Of a stretch of 64,000 nt of DNA, positions 24,486 through 36,875 are shown one piece after another (position 1 is the stretch's first letter; the number at the start of each line of letters is the position of its first letter). The DNA is from Bidens hawaiensis. Its lineage: Eukaryota; Streptophyta; Magnoliopsida; Asterales; Asteraceae. Under the pieces are notes generated by a model, which saw only the letters and a program-made list of their open reading frames with translations, did no database searches and was not told the DNA's origin. Where the stretch lies: positions 248,001-312,000 of the forward strand of contig JAIQDT010000670.1 in NCBI GenBank assembly GCA_021521415.1. The letters are read 5' to 3'. A program made the translations under genes and the position numbers.

Positions 24486-25458
24486 AAACTTAAAGAGTTA
24501 AGTGTCATTTTAGTACCTGTGGTTTAATCGACTACGCAACTTTAGTATTTTTTTTGAATTTTTCGCAACTGGCTACTCCATGTTTCAAAAACTAGCCATT
24601 TTAGTATTTTTTTCGTAACCCCGTTTATTTTTTCCGTTAAGTCAAGGGCATAATGGTAACTTTAGTTATTTTATTTATTTTCTTTTTGAGTTAAGTGCCA
24701 TTTTAGTACCTGCGGTTTGGTCAACTACGCAACTTTAGTACTTATTATTTATTTTATGCAAATGGCTGGCTACCTCAGTTTCAAAAAACTTGCGTTTTTA
24801 GTACTTTTTTTTCTAACCCCGTCTATTCTTTTCGTTAAGTCGAAGATAATTTGGTAACTTCGTTATTTTCTTTTCTTTTAAAAGCTTATATCTTGTAAAC
24901 CTTAAATCCACAATCATAACATCAAAATCTAAATCCTAAATCCCTAAACTCTTTCTCCATGTCATCATAGGGCTTGAATTTTTACGATATTTGGGAATTT
25001 AGGATTTGGATTTTGAAGTTTTGTTAAGGGCATTTAAGGTTTACAAGATATAAGTGTTTAATAGTAAAGAAAAAACAAAGAAAATAACGAAGTTACCAAA
25101 TTATCTTTAACTTAACGAAAAAAATAGACGGAGTTAGAAAAAATGTACTAAAAACACAAGTTTTTTGAAACTGAGGTAGCCATTTGCATAAAATAAAGAA
25201 TAGGTACTAAAGTTGCGTAGTTGACCAAACCACAGGTACTAAAATGACACTTAACTCAAAAAGAAAATAAATATAATAACTAAAGTTACCATTATGCCCT
25301 TGACTTAACGGAAAAACTAAACGGGGTTACGAAAAAGTACTAAAATGGCCAGTTTTTAAAACATGGAGTAGCCAGTTGCGAAAAATTTAAAAAAAATGCT
25401 AAAGTTGCGAAGTCGATCAAACCACAGGTACTAAAATAATACTTAACTCAAACTTAAA
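24486..25458. repeat. 9-bp target site duplication of the MULE-type element
   Basis: AAACTTAAA occurs at 24486-24494 and again at 25450-25458, directly outside the terminal inverted repeats. The 9-bp size is the Mutator-superfamily hallmark. The interval given spans both copies and the element between them. Confidence 0.85.
24495..25449. mobile_element. Foldback MULE-type MITE
   Basis: A 955-bp element that is almost entirely one large inverted repeat. The left arm begins GAGTTAAGTGTCATTTTAG and the right arm ends with the diverged complement, CTAAAATAATACTTAACTC. Each arm itself contains two related units (for example TTTTAGTACCTGTGGTTT near 24510 and TTTTAGTACCTGCGGTTT near 24703). There is no coding sequence. 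Perfect 9-bp flanking duplications support Mutator-type transposition. Confidence 0.8.
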
Positions 25459-26664
25459 AGTCTTTGATAGTTTGATGATGTGTTGACATAAACTAAGGGG
25501 CATTTAAGTAACAGGAGTTAGAATTGTAAACCATGGTTAAGTGAAAAGGTAAGGATGGTTAGTTAAGTGATGTGTTGTGATGTGTAGTGGCTAACTTTAT
25601 CCAGTTACTCTCTCTATCTCTAACGCTGTGTTCTCGAGTGTCATTTAAAGAGGGGAGAGGAAGGAAATAAAAAGAAAATGAGAATGAATCATGTTTCAGA
25701 GATTTTTTTAGAAGGGAAGGGAGAAGGAGAGAAAAAACTAGAAAACTTAAGTCAATACCCATCCTTACAAACTAGAGAGATGAGAGAAAATATTTATGTA
25801 TAACATTAACTACCTGTTAACTCCTACGTTTTCTTTCCCTTCTATTCGGAAACTCCACAGTATAAAACTAAAACGTTCCTTTTAATATTAATATATTATT
25901 AACCCAACACCAAGACAAGTTAATTAGTTTGTTGTCTCTGGATTCCGTCTACCGCCGGACACTGAGTTCCGTCGTCCGCATCCATCTCACAGTAAGTTTA
26001 AGTTGTTTAATTATCCGTATAGCATCTGTGTGTGTGTGTTTTTGTAAATGGATTTGAATAATAACCATTTCAATTTTGGAAGATCTGGAATTAATTAATT
26101 AATTAAGAGATAAATTATATATTTTGGGTGTTTTTAAGGAAATCATACCCGGCCAATTGGGATTGGGAGTTTAAATATTTGCAATTCATATTATTCGTGT
26201 ATGATTGTAGGTTGAATTGGATTTGTACTTACTTTCCATGAACAACATAAAGATATGTTACTTTGAATACAGTTTCATTTCATTTCATTTCATTTTTCGA
26301 TGGATGTTCTCAATAATTTGGAGCAATATATATTAATTATAGGGAGAGTATTCATGATAGACCTTCTTTCTATGCAGGCAGTATATATAGATAGATATTT
26401 ATTACTTCATTACTGATTTATATGTTGTTTGAGTTGCTCGATACTAATCCAGTTCATTTTCAGGCATTTCTTTCTCCTTCGAATATATATTTCAACTTGA
26501 TACTTATTGTTATTTCTCGATATATATCCCGATATGATAAACAGGAAAATATATCTCACACCTTCCTTTTGTAATGTGTTGTTATTCAGGATATTTAAAC
26601 AAGATTTACCGTACCTTATAAAGGCGTGTTTTTTATACAACAAGGTACCATTCATATACAAATA
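25459..26664 (+). other. Promoter and 5' leader of the TPS gene
   Basis: No ORF of interest. A likely non-coding first exon ends near 25991 at CTCACA|GTAAGT, with an acceptor TTATTCAG near 26588 giving a 5' UTR intron of about 600 bp. That arrangement is common for class II TPS genes. A tandem CATTT run lies near 26275-26295. Confidence 0.5.
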
Positions 26665-29339
26665 ATGGCATCAAAATCTTTTGCTGATATGTTGGATTTG
26701 GTTCCTGATAAACTACTGGATATCCCTCAAACTCCAAGAAATCTTCCACGGGTCATGACTCTGCCCGGAATTATCAATGCTCATGATGGAGATTCAGATA
26801 GTACCTCGTCCAACTGTCCCGAGAGGAAAATCATCGTGACAAACATGTTACCTTTACATATTCAGCGCGATCCGGATACCCTAAAGTTGACTTTCAGATT
26901 CGACGAGGACTCTCTCTACTGGCAACTAAAAGACGGGTTTCCTCCTGAAACTGAGTTTGTATATGTAGGTTCGCTCAAGGTTGAAGTAGATGCGAGTGAA
27001 CAAGAAGAAGTTGCTCAAAAGCTTCTAGAAGAATTCAATTGTGTTCCCACTTTTCTTCCTCATGATCTTCACACAAAGTTTTATGCTGGTTTTTGTAAAC
27101 AGCAATTGTGGCCGCTTTTTCATTACATGCTTCCTATTTGCCCTGACCATGCTGACCGGTTTGACCGCGTTCTCTGGCAGGCGTATGTATCTGCAAACAA
27201 AATATTTGCAGATAAAGTTATGGAAGTTGCAGACCCAGATGAGGATTATATTTGGGCTCATGATTATCATCTTATGATCTTACCTACCTTTCTAAGAAAA
27301 CGTTACAGTCGGGTCAAACTTGGTTTCTTCCTTCATAGCCCTTTTCCTTCATCGGAAATATATAGAACTCTTCCTGTAAGAGATGAAATCCTTAAAGGAC
27401 TTCTTAACTGTGATCTAATCGGGTTCCACACGTTTGATTATGCTAGACACTTTTTGTCATGCTGCAGTAGAATGATGGGCCTGGATTATGAGTCCAAGCG
27501 AGGACATATCGGCCTCGATTACTTTGGTCGAACAGTGTATATCAAAATTTTACCTGTTGGCATTCACATGGGCCGGCTTGAATCTGTTCTAAGTCTTCCA
27601 ATCACATCAAGTAAAGTCAACGAGATAAGTCAAAGGTTCAAGGGGAAAAAGCTGATAGTTGGAGTCGATGACATGGATATCTTTAAAGGCATTAGTCTTA
27701 AGTTACTAGCGTTTGAATATCTGTTACAGATGAACCCTGCGCTACAAGGTAACGCTGTTTTGATCCAAATTGTGAACCCTGCAAGAAGTACAGGAAAAGA
27801 TGTACATGAAGAAAAACGTGAAACGTATTCAGTTGTACGTAAAATAAACGAGACATATGGTTCACCTGATTATGAGCCCGTGGTTCTAATCGACCGCCCG
27901 GTAGCCCGTTATGAAAAGTCGGCTTATTATTCAATGGCTGATTGTTGCATAGTCAATGCTGTTAGAGACGGAATGAATTTAGTACCGTATAAATACATCG
28001 TTTGCAGACAACACTCGCCTCATATTGACAAATCAAGTATGCTGGTTGTCTCTGAGTTTGTCGGGTGTTCACCGTCTTTAAGCGGTGCTATACGGGTCAA
28101 CCCATGGGACATTGAATCTGTAGCTGGAGCTATAAACTCTGCTTTAACAATGAAAGATTCAGAGAAGAAATTAAGACACGAAAAACACTACAAATACGTA
28201 AGCTCTCACGACGTGGCTTACTGGGCCCGTATGTTTATGCAAGATTTAGAAAGAGCATCAAAAGACCATTATAACAAACGTTGTTGGGGTATTGGTTTCG
28301 GGCTTGGTTTTCGCGTCGTTTCTCTTTCTCCAAGTTTCAGAAAACTTTCTCCAAATTATATTGTTTCTGCGTATAAGAAGTCAAGCAGACGGGCTATATT
28401 TCTTGATTATGATGGTACACTTATCCCACAATCGTCTATTGTAAAAGCTCCTAGTCAAGAACTAATTAATATTCTGAGCACACTTTGCAATGATCCTAAA
28501 AACACGGTCTTCATTGTGAGTGGACGAGGAAGAAGCTCGTTAAACGAGTGGCTTGCTCCTTGTGAATGGCTCGGTTTAGCTGCTGAACATGGTTATTTTA
28601 CAAGGTATTATTTAAATGTTATTCGACAATTGAACATCATATTATGTGTATTTTAATGTCTTCTAATAATATAAATCTTGGTTTTGTAGATGGAGTGCGA
28701 AATCTGAGTGGGAGTTGAGTATCCCGGCTACTGATCTTGAGTGGAAGGAGATTGCTGAACCGGTTATGAGACTGTATACAGAAGCAACCGATGGTTCGAG
28801 CATTGAGGTCAAAGAAAGTGGTCTGGTTTGGCACCACCAGGATGCTGACCCTGACTTTGGTTCGTGTCAGGCTAAGGAGTTGTTGGTGCATTTAGAAAAC
28901 GTACTTGCTAATGAGCCGGCTGTGGTTAAACGTGGTCAACACATAGTTGAAGTCAAACCTCAGGTTTGCTAACTAACTTCCAGTTAATTTTAAAAGCTTA
29001 AATTTTGAAACTTTTTGACTTTTGCAGGGTGTGACAAAAGGATTAACTGCAGAGAAGATATTATCAAGAATGGTGAAAAAGGGGGAAAGCCCGGATTTTG
29101 TGACGTGCATCGGGGATGACAGGTCAGATGAAGACACGTTTGAAAGCATTCGGAGTGCGGTTGTAAGTTCAAAGCCAGAAATATTTGCGTGTACGGTTGG
29201 ACAAAAGCCGAGTAAAGCTAAATATTATCTTGATGACACTGGTGATGTGATCAAACTGTTGGGAGGGCTTGCAAATGCTTCAGATCCAAAACCTGGTAAC
29301 ACTGCCCGATTTCAGATCACTTTTGATACCATTTTTTAA
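26665..29339 (+). CDS. Class II trehalose-6-phosphate synthase/phosphatase-like protein
   Basis: Three exons: 26665-28604, 28690-28963, 29028-29339; 2526 nt, 841 aa, typical of plant class II TPS (about 850). The start at 26665 gives MASKSFADMLDLVPDKLLDI, the conserved class II N-terminus. An in-frame ATG at 26626 would add 13 unconserved residues. An N-terminal GT20 synthase-like domain covers about residues 59-545 (WAHDYHLMILPTFLR, NLVPYKY). A C-terminal HAD phosphatase-like domain begins at about residue 579 with LDYDGTL and contains GDDRSDEDTF. Arabidopsis class II members generally lack clear TPS activity and act as sugar-signalling regulators; that role is inferred here. It resembles the TPS8-TPS10 group, but the exact orthologue was not tested. 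Confidence 0.95.
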
Positions 29340-29471
29340 GATATTACTTCTTAGTAACATGTATAGTTTTCTGTTGTGGCGAAAAAAGTAAAGGAAATTT
29401 TTTTTATATTTATTTATGATATGATGAATCTTTTAACCTGGTCTGGTGTGTAATGGATAGAAAGCAAATGC

Positions 29472-29511
<40 letters not shown>

Positions 29512-30740
29512 GCTCACTTTTTATATGGTTTATGTGCATCTTATCTTCTTATCAAATTCTGGCAGTTGAAGCAAAGAATATGATTGAATTCAACTTATAC
29601 TTGGCGCCAGTATGTATAAAACTGTGACAATTTTTAAATGAATTTTTGTTTTTTCTGTTTGAAGGTTAATGAATAAAGGCAAAAGGGGATCAAGTATCTT
29701 ATCTTCTTTTTTTTTTCAAACTTTTAATGCAAAGTATCTTACTTTTTTATCTTTATGTGCTTCGAAGCTACTTGCATTTCTTAAGATTCCATTCAATTTT
29801 GCTTCTAGGCATCATACTCTTGATTCGAACTGTTGGTTAGTATGGGATTGCGCAGAGAAAGGCCCTTATGCCCACGTCCCAGTCGCCCTCCCGGAGGGAT
29901 ATGTGCATCTAAAAGATCTTTCATAGTGTGCCCAATCCCAAAATGTGACCGCATTTAGGGTGATAGATTTATTTATATTGACCTATAAGATCTTTAAGGA
30001 GAGTAATGTAGAGAAATCACCTTAAAGCAAACATATTATTAATACACACCCTTTATTATTGAAATAGTGTCATTTTTGTTATCTAGTTGACAGTGACACC
30101 ATCTCTTTGGAAAAATTAAACTTGTTACCTGACCTACTCAATCGGCATGTTTCGCTAATTGAAGTCCCTCAATCGGCATGTTTCGCTAATTGAAAAGTGA
30201 CAAGGAAAAGAATTGAACGGCTAAAATACTTTATTTAAGCCATGAAGTGATTTAGTTATACTTTATTAGCAGAGTTTGGAAGCGGTTAAAGTCTTTTTTG
30301 CCTCTCATTTACTCTAGTCAGTTATTACTATTTCTTTTTTGATCCAGGTATTCACTACATAAACAAGGTACGTTTTCCAACCACTTAGATCTTTCAAAGT
30401 TCAAACTACTAAGTTATAAATTATTGTATGTTGTAAGATGACGGGTACATTTCAACAATTTTCATTTTAATGCCAACAAGCTAACTAGCTTCAAACATCT
30501 ATATATAGTAATATTTTATTTTGTATGTTTTAATGTTTTATAGACCCAATTTTCTTATATAATGAAGGCAAATATTTGTCTTTCTGATTTAGAAAAACAT
30601 TACCATGTGAACCATTTTTGTCGTGTCTATTATTGAATTTGACTTGACATGTAAAGTTCCCCCGTGAATGAAATAAAAATAAAGGAAAATGATTTTGGTC
30701 TATAAATAAGGTAAATAAGAAAACAATTGATGTCACGCAA
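29340..30740 (+). other. TPS 3' region and sulfotransferase promoter
   Basis: Contains an (ATT)n microsatellite at 29472-29507 and a 27-bp direct duplication (CTCAATCGGCATGTTTCGCT...) at about 30136 and 30169. A short open stretch near 29820-29926 ([18 protein letters not shown]) is not recognised and has no supporting context. The last few hundred bases are the promoter side of the broken sulfotransferase. Confidence 0.5.
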
Positions 30741-30788
30741 ATGTCTTGTCATACTTCCTCTCCTCCTTCTATAGCTGAATGGAAAATG

Positions 30789-30793
30789 GAAGT
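30789..30793. repeat. Target site duplication, left copy (GAAGT)
   Basis: GAAGT immediately precedes the left LTR and is repeated at 39252-39256 immediately after the right LTR. Five bp is the standard Ty3/gypsy size. Both copies sit in the sulfotransferase reading frame. Confidence 0.95.
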
Positions 30794-31821
30794 TGAAGAG
30801 GTAGGTCCCAACAGAGCCCAGTTGGTCCCGCAAGACTCACCTTGAACAGGGACGTCTGCGCAAAGGCCATCTGCTCCCGCAGGACCCACCATGCTCAGAG
30901 AACCTTACGCGCAGTACGCAAGTTGTACACGCAGGGAAAGCCTCCCAATGGTGAAGTACCCCGCCTGTTCCCGCAGTTGCGGATACAAGCCATCAGGGAA
31001 GGCTACCCGCAGACAGCAGGGCTACACGCACAAGACAATAGCTACTTCAGTAGTCACATGAAGGAATGAGCAAGGCGGGAACAATCCCGCCAAAATGAGC
31101 CAGTCCGTATGATTCTGAAAGATCTTTTGTACTATACCTACCAAGGTATGGATAGGACAGACAATCTGACCAGAACAGCCCATGAGCCAATCACAGGGTG
31201 ACAGCTCACCGACAACAGTACGAGGAGGAGCACCCTCTAGTACTGTTTGTCACTATTAGCCGCTGCCTACTCACCAACTCTTACTGAGGGGCGTGCGCAG
31301 CCTACAGTTGGTAGAATAGTGTTACTGTTGGCCGTAACCTATTCACCAACCAGCATGGCCTGCGTATAATCCACAGTAGGTGGGACGTGCATAATCTACA
31401 GTTGGTGGAATAGTGCAGCCGACTTTGTTACTGTTGGCCGTAACCTATCCACCAACCAGTATGGCCTGTGCATAGTCCACTGTTGGTAGAACAGGAATAC
31501 TATTCAGCTGGCTGTACCTTCTAGGAAACCTACCTTCGGCTATAAATACTCCAACATCTTGGAATGGTAAGATCATCTGCTATCCTGTTATCTAGCAATC
31601 TCTTAATATACACTTATATTCAGAGCAATCTAGTCTGATTCTCACGCCGGAGGGTGGTCACAAGGAGGAACCCCCCCCCCCTTCTCAGTGACGAGCTTAC
31701 GGTGTTTGTTTTGCAGGTCCCCTGAAGAACAACCGTCTCTGTTGGACCTCATTCTCGTGGGAAACATTACTTAACCCCCAGATTATCTATAATCTGCACC
31801 GGGTCACTTAGTGTTTCTTCA
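30794..31821 (+). repeat. 5' LTR
   Basis: 1028 bp, starting TGAAGAGG and ending TTTCTTCA, so it has the short inverted ends TGAAGA/TCTTCA. A TATA box (TATAAATACT) lies at 31541-31550. It contains a run of C near 31670-31682 and a repeated theme of about 100 bp (CCAACCAG then TGGCCTG) in U3. Confidence 0.95.
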
Positions 31822-31836
31822 TTGGCGCCATCCGTG
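31822..31836 (+). promoter_or_regulatory. Primer-binding site
   Basis: TTGGCGCCATCCGTG begins exactly one base after the LTR end and is shared with the other two copies (minus strand at 53081-53067 and near 309-295). The TGGCGCC start is typical of plant gypsy primer sites. Which tRNA primes it was not determined. Sequence after 31836 differs from the other copies, marking the deletion junction. Confidence 0.8.
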
Positions 31837-32962
31837 GGACACCCTTTACAGACGTAACTTTCTTGGCCCACTCTTAAGATGCGTGGACAACCAAGATGCT
31901 GACTACCTCTTGAGGGAAGTACACGAAGGCATCTGTGGAGTTCACGCAGGTCCCCGCGCTGTTGTGGCTAAGCTGAACAATGCGGGATACTTTTGGCCGG
32001 GGATGCATATGGATGCACTGGCATACACCAGAAAATGCAGGTCTTGCCAGCTTTACGCACCCAACACGCATCGCCCGAAGAATGAACTTGTTCCAGTCAC
32101 TTCTTCGTGGCCATTTCAGAAGTGGGCCATCGATGTGACAGGCCCATTTCCCACAGCAGCAGGAAATGTTCAGTTCCTAGTGGTAGCCATCGACTACTTC
32201 ACCAAGTGGATAGAAGCAAAACCTTTAGCCCAAACAACCGCAAAACATATCAAAAAATTTATTTGGGAATTTATTATTTGTCGTTTTGGACTTCCACAGA
32301 ATTTGGTGAGCGATAACGGCACCAACTTTGCTGACAAGAAGCTACAGCAGTGGCTGAAAGAACTTCAAATCACCCACACCTTTACCTCAGTGGCACACCC
32401 GCAAGGTAATGGTGAGGTGGAAAGAGCAAACAAGAGCATCGTCGATGGCATAAAAAAAAGACTCTTGGAACACAGATCCGGCTGGGTGGACGAGCTTCCG
32501 CACGTCCTTTGGGCAAACAGAACGCTGAAAAAGGCCAGTACGGGGGAAACCCCGTTCAGTCTCACTTATGGCACTGAAGCCATGGTCCCGGTCGAAATTG
32601 GTTTACCCTCACCAAGGGTCTTGATCCAGCCAGAAGACAATGATGCGGAAAGACGGTTAGACCTTATGCTAACCGAGGAACGCAGAGACTTGGCCGCAGT
32701 GCGTGAAGAGAATTACAAACGACAAATGCAAAAGTACTACAACACGCGGGTAAAACTCTGCAACTTCAGTATAGGAGACTACATACTGCGTAACAACGAG
32801 GCTTCAAACCAAGAGCGCCCAGGAAAGCTGGCCCCGGTCTGGGAATGGCCATACATTATCAAAGAAGTCCTGGGAAAAGGCGCATACCGGCTTGAAAGGC
32901 TCGATGGTACTCCCATCCCAAGAACATGGAATGGAGCTCAATTACGCAAATGTTATATGTAG
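31837..32962 (+). CDS. Integrase remnant of pol
   Basis: Open frame ending TAG at 32962. It lacks its own proper start because the preceding gag-pol has been deleted. Order: H2C2 zinc-binding domain (HEGICGVHAG, then CRSCQLY), catalytic core with Asp in WAIDVTGPF, Asp in VSDNGTNF and Glu in NGEVERANK, then a C-terminal segment with PIPRTWNGAQLRKCYM. All three catalytic residues are present. Without the upstream enzymes and a fused frame it is unlikely to be expressed normally. Annotated as coding sequence because the frame is uninterrupted. Confidence 0.85.
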
Positions 32963-33161
32963 ATCAATTCCAAACTTGTAAAGAAAAGGCCTAGAGCCAC
33001 TTCTAATGGAAATGATTCTCCTTTCACAATGTGTTGATAACTTTACCTTTATACTTATGAACTTCCCACATTAGTGCCGGTATTCACCGCATAAATGGGG
33101 GAAGAAGTAAGTCGTTACGTGTGGAAGGCGGCAAAACCCGCATAAACAACGCTAAAAATAA

Positions 33162-33614
33162 GGAAAACCTACACGCAGGTCAGATGTAAGTAAAGTTTAG
33201 CCATCCTTGTAAGTGCAAGTGACGGTCTTACCCGCACAATCACGAACAAGGAAGCAAAACTTCAACTTATCTACCACGTTCAAAGGTTAACTTATACTAA
33301 AAAAAAAAAAATAATAAGGAAAACCTACACGCAGGTCAGATGTAAGTAAAGTTTAGCCATCCTTGTAAGTGCAAGTGACGGTCTTACCCGCACAATCACG
33401 AACAAGGAAGCAAAACTTCAACCTATCATCTACCATGTTCAAAGGTTAACTTATACTAAAAAAGGATGAGGAAAACCTACACGCAGGTCAGATATGGGTA
33501 AAGTTTAGCCATCCTACCAAGTGCAAGTGCCGATCCTATCCGCACACTCACAAAGGGGGAAGCAAAACTTCAACCTACTGTCAACCACATTCAAGGTTAA
33601 CTTATTCTAAACAC
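33162..33614. repeat. Tandem repeat block A (about 152-156 bp x 3)
   Basis: Units begin GGAAAACCTACACGCAGGTC at 33162, 33318 and 33470. They carry GTTTAGCCATCCT and GGTCTTACCCGCAC. The related block in the other element is at about 50370-51130. Lies between the integrase and the 3' end of the antisense gene. Confidence 0.9.
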
Positions 33615-33806
33615 TTGGGAAATCGCTAATTTAAACTAAGTATGCAAGTCATATAAGGTTTATAAAACAATGAACCCAAAGGAAATAACAGTCTTATCCA
33701 CAAAAAGATTTGTATTTCAAAAGATATATTACAAGAATGGCCGGGTAACTACCCGCCTACAAAACAAAATCTAGTCTATCCTAGCAGCGGGAAGGGATCT
33801 TCAGAA

Positions 33807-36800
33807 TCAAGCTTCAGGACCACTTCCACTTGGACCCGCCCCATCAGTAGAGCGTGGCGGTTCAAGGAAAGCCTTGAGGATAGCAAGTCCATCATCAACA
33901 GCAGCGACTTCCTTCACCTTCTCCACCACCGGATGCGGAAAGGCGGCATATTGGTTCACCGCTTGGTCATATGCAGCTTCGGTGTCCACATCGAACAAAG
34001 GGAAGTTGGAAGGCGGGAAGCCTCTCTCAACGAACCCTAGACCAAGCAGGAAGCCGGCCTTTTCCCCATCCTCATGAGAAGCGTTGAGGGCTGCGCTCAT
34101 GGCATCATCGTAAGTAGTCTCTGAGAAGACCCGATGCACAACCTACAAAAAAAGATACAAGTGTCAAACACCTTTTCTATGAACAAAGGAAAGCGTGAAG
34201 ACGTAAAGCTAAACATACCTGAGACAACGCTTCTCGAAGAAGCCATTCCTTGGCAACCAGAGCTTCTTTAAGGGCGGCTTGAGCTTGGGTGCAGGCGCGT
34301 TCGGCTTCGCTTTTGTTAAGGTTGGCAAGTAGCACTTCCTTTGCGGCAGCCTCTTCGACGCCCTTAAGCTTCCGCTCGGTATGGTCAAGCACGCCCCTCT
34401 GGTCCAAGATCTCCTGGAGCTTCTTGGCATCTTCCATCGCCAAGGCATCATGAGCACGTTGGAGAGCCTCTAATTTGGCCTTGAGCTCCTCGTTCTCCAT
34501 GCGTAAAGGCTCAGCAACGGCTTCAGCCTTGGTGGCCCTCTCGGTCGCGTTCCTCGCAGTCTCCTTAGCTAGCCGAAGCTGTTCGTTAACAGCTTGGGCA
34601 GCCTTGGAGCGGGCCTCGAGTCGCGCTTGAACCTCAACCTCGAGGGCCTTGAAGGCCTTCTCCTTCTCCGCAGCCACTGCGGTTAGTTTTTGGTTCTCCT
34701 CCCGGAGAGCACGCGCCTGAGATACTTCTTTAACGCGAGCTGCTTTCAACTTGTCGTTTTCACGACAAAGCAGCTCGACGCGTGGCTGCATCCGGGCCAG
34801 GAGAACCCGAAGCTCGTTGGTTAGCCTACCCTCCTGGTAGCTAACCATGGCTTCCCCCAACGCACCATGGGGAGCAGCGTGGCGAGCCCAGTCCACGCAC
34901 TCCACAGGTGTGCGAAGGGTTGTTCCTCGGCGAATGTTCCATCTTGGAACATACACTTCATTGGAATCCGACACTGCAAAAGAAACAAAGCAGTTAGGAA
35001 AAGATGATAAAAAATGCATAAAGGCCAAAAGAACCCTACGCACCTGTAGGGTCGATCACAGGCCGATAGCCACCGAACCCATCACCTGAACCTAAGGGAA
35101 ATCCATCCAAAAGGTCAGGCAGATGGGAAGGTAACAAAGATTGGCGAGAAGCCCCGCGCGTACCTGAAGGTTCGGCCGTCGAGGCCGATGGCGGAGGCGG
35201 CATGGTTTCCGCCGCAGTCGATGGCGGAGGCATGGTGTCCGCCGCGGTGGCCGCCGCGGAGTCAGCAGCAACAGTAACCGCCGGCTCGGTGAAGGATGCT
35301 GTAAAAATCGCACTCACCGCCGGCGGTGACGTCATCTCGGCTGGAACAGTCGGCTCAAAGGAGTGAGCAACTGGACCAGCGGAAGCAGGCGCAGGCGCCT
35401 GGGTCGACGCCTCAGGTAGGCTGACCGAGCCTACCGTCATTGGCGGAGAGGTACTCCTCTGCGCTCCACCCTGGAATGCGTCAACATCCACGCCTGCACA
35501 AAGAAGACAAGTGTTTTAACAATAAATTTATGAAGTATGATAAATCTACAAAGATAAGGATGTTTGTACTTACGGGTTTTCTTGAGCCTGAACGTACGGA
35601 CGGGCGGAGACGAACCCGATGGAGCCGGTCTCTTGATGCCGGTAACAGTCGTAGTCGTTGGTCCTCCGGAGGTAACATCGTAGCCTCCGGAGCAGTGGTC
35701 TTCTCACCACCGGGGTTCCCCGCCACCTCTTCACTACCTGACTCGGTGTCAGATAGAATCACTGGATCGGCTGTGGAGGCCGCCTTCTCCTTCCCTTTAC
35801 CGCCGGCAGCCTTCTTCTTCCGCACCAACGAAGGACCATCTGCGGATTCCTCAGAAGAAGACGGGATGTCAGGAATTCCAACAGCAGGTACAGCATTGAG
35901 GGGTTGAGGATGGAATAGCGCCTTACCTGGCCGCCGGTGGATCAGGATCTCGTGGCCTAAGGGATAGACCTCCACGAACCGATCCGCCATTTGTTCCAGG
36001 ATGGGCAACTCGTTCTCGTCTAGAGCACGAGTACCCATCCGCGCGGGACCGTCAGCTTCCCGCGGGTACAGGAGCGACTCCAAGTCGTTCCCCTCTGAAA
36101 GAAAATAAACAGTTAGAAGATAAACTCGTATAAGCAAAAAGAAACGGAGCATACCGTAAGGGATAGAGTTCGAACCATATTCGAGGACGATCGGGATTTT
36201 ATGCGCATCCGCCTCTTTCCACACTCGGCTCATCCCCAACATCACCATCCCGGACTCCGGAAACCGGAAAACCGGAGATTGGATCCGGGATATCTTCGAG
36301 AACCATTCCGCCTCCTGGTAGTTGGTGGCGTGAATGCTCGGAATTGCTTGGCCATTTTTAAACTTCATGGCGATGGGGATGGCGCGGGCAGAAATGTAGA
36401 AGAACTCCCGCTTCCACGAACGGAGACTGCGCTCGGTTGCACAAATCTTCAAACCCTTGATACGGGTTGTCAGGGTATACCACCCCTGGATGCACATCCA
36501 AGTGTAGAAGGTCATCAGGCGGTCAACATGGGGCTCGAGGCCCAAAATCCGGCACACCCACTCGAAATGGCGAATCTTGGCGATCGCCATGGGGTGCAAC
36601 TCGGTCAGATGAACACCGTGCCTCTCAAGGACACGGTAAACAAACTTTGTCAATGGGAACCTAAGATTCCCATAGACAAAGAATGCTGCATAAACCCCGA
36701 TCTTGCCGATGGGGGCATCGTACACGGTCTGATGGGGTTCAGGAAACTCAGGCTCGAAAGGATCGAGCATGAACTTCCTAACAACATACCGGTACTGATC

Positions 36801-36875
36801 GCCGGGCAGAGCACACTGGCACTCACCAGCAGTACTCTTGTCATCGGCCGAAGACTCAAGATCACGAGAAGACAT
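33807..36875 (-). pseudogene. Antisense gene of the Tat element: spliced, PF04195-like plus coiled coil
   Basis: Read leftward from the ATG at 36875 (MSSRDLESSADDKSTAGECQ). GT-AG pairs suggest five exons: 36875-36155, 36094-35574, 35493-35044, 34973-34219, 34142-33807. The first intron is 60 nt and can be read through in frame. The N-terminal about 280 residues (PIGKIGVYAAFFVYGNLRFP, ERHGVHLTELHPMAIAKI) look like the 'putative gypsy type transposon' domain PF04195. A Ser/Pro-rich middle follows, then a long Ala/Glu/Lys coiled coil and a C-terminal AGFLLGLGFVERGFPPSNFP segment. One missing base near 35690, compared with the copy at 47900-50198, shifts the frame. Restoring that single base would make the total length divisible by three. 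Function unknown. Confidence 0.7.

Noticed and set aside
26626..26664. Upstream in-frame ATG for TPS
   Set aside because: The 13 added residues are not conserved, whereas the ATG at 26665 begins the typical class II N-terminus.
29669..29926. 85-codon ORF after the TPS gene
   Set aside because: Mostly low-complexity start, unrecognised C-terminal part, and no splice or promoter context.
31811..31836. Integrase start at the LTR end
   Set aside because: The frame happens to be open through the LTR border and the primer site. These residues are not protein-coding in intact family members.
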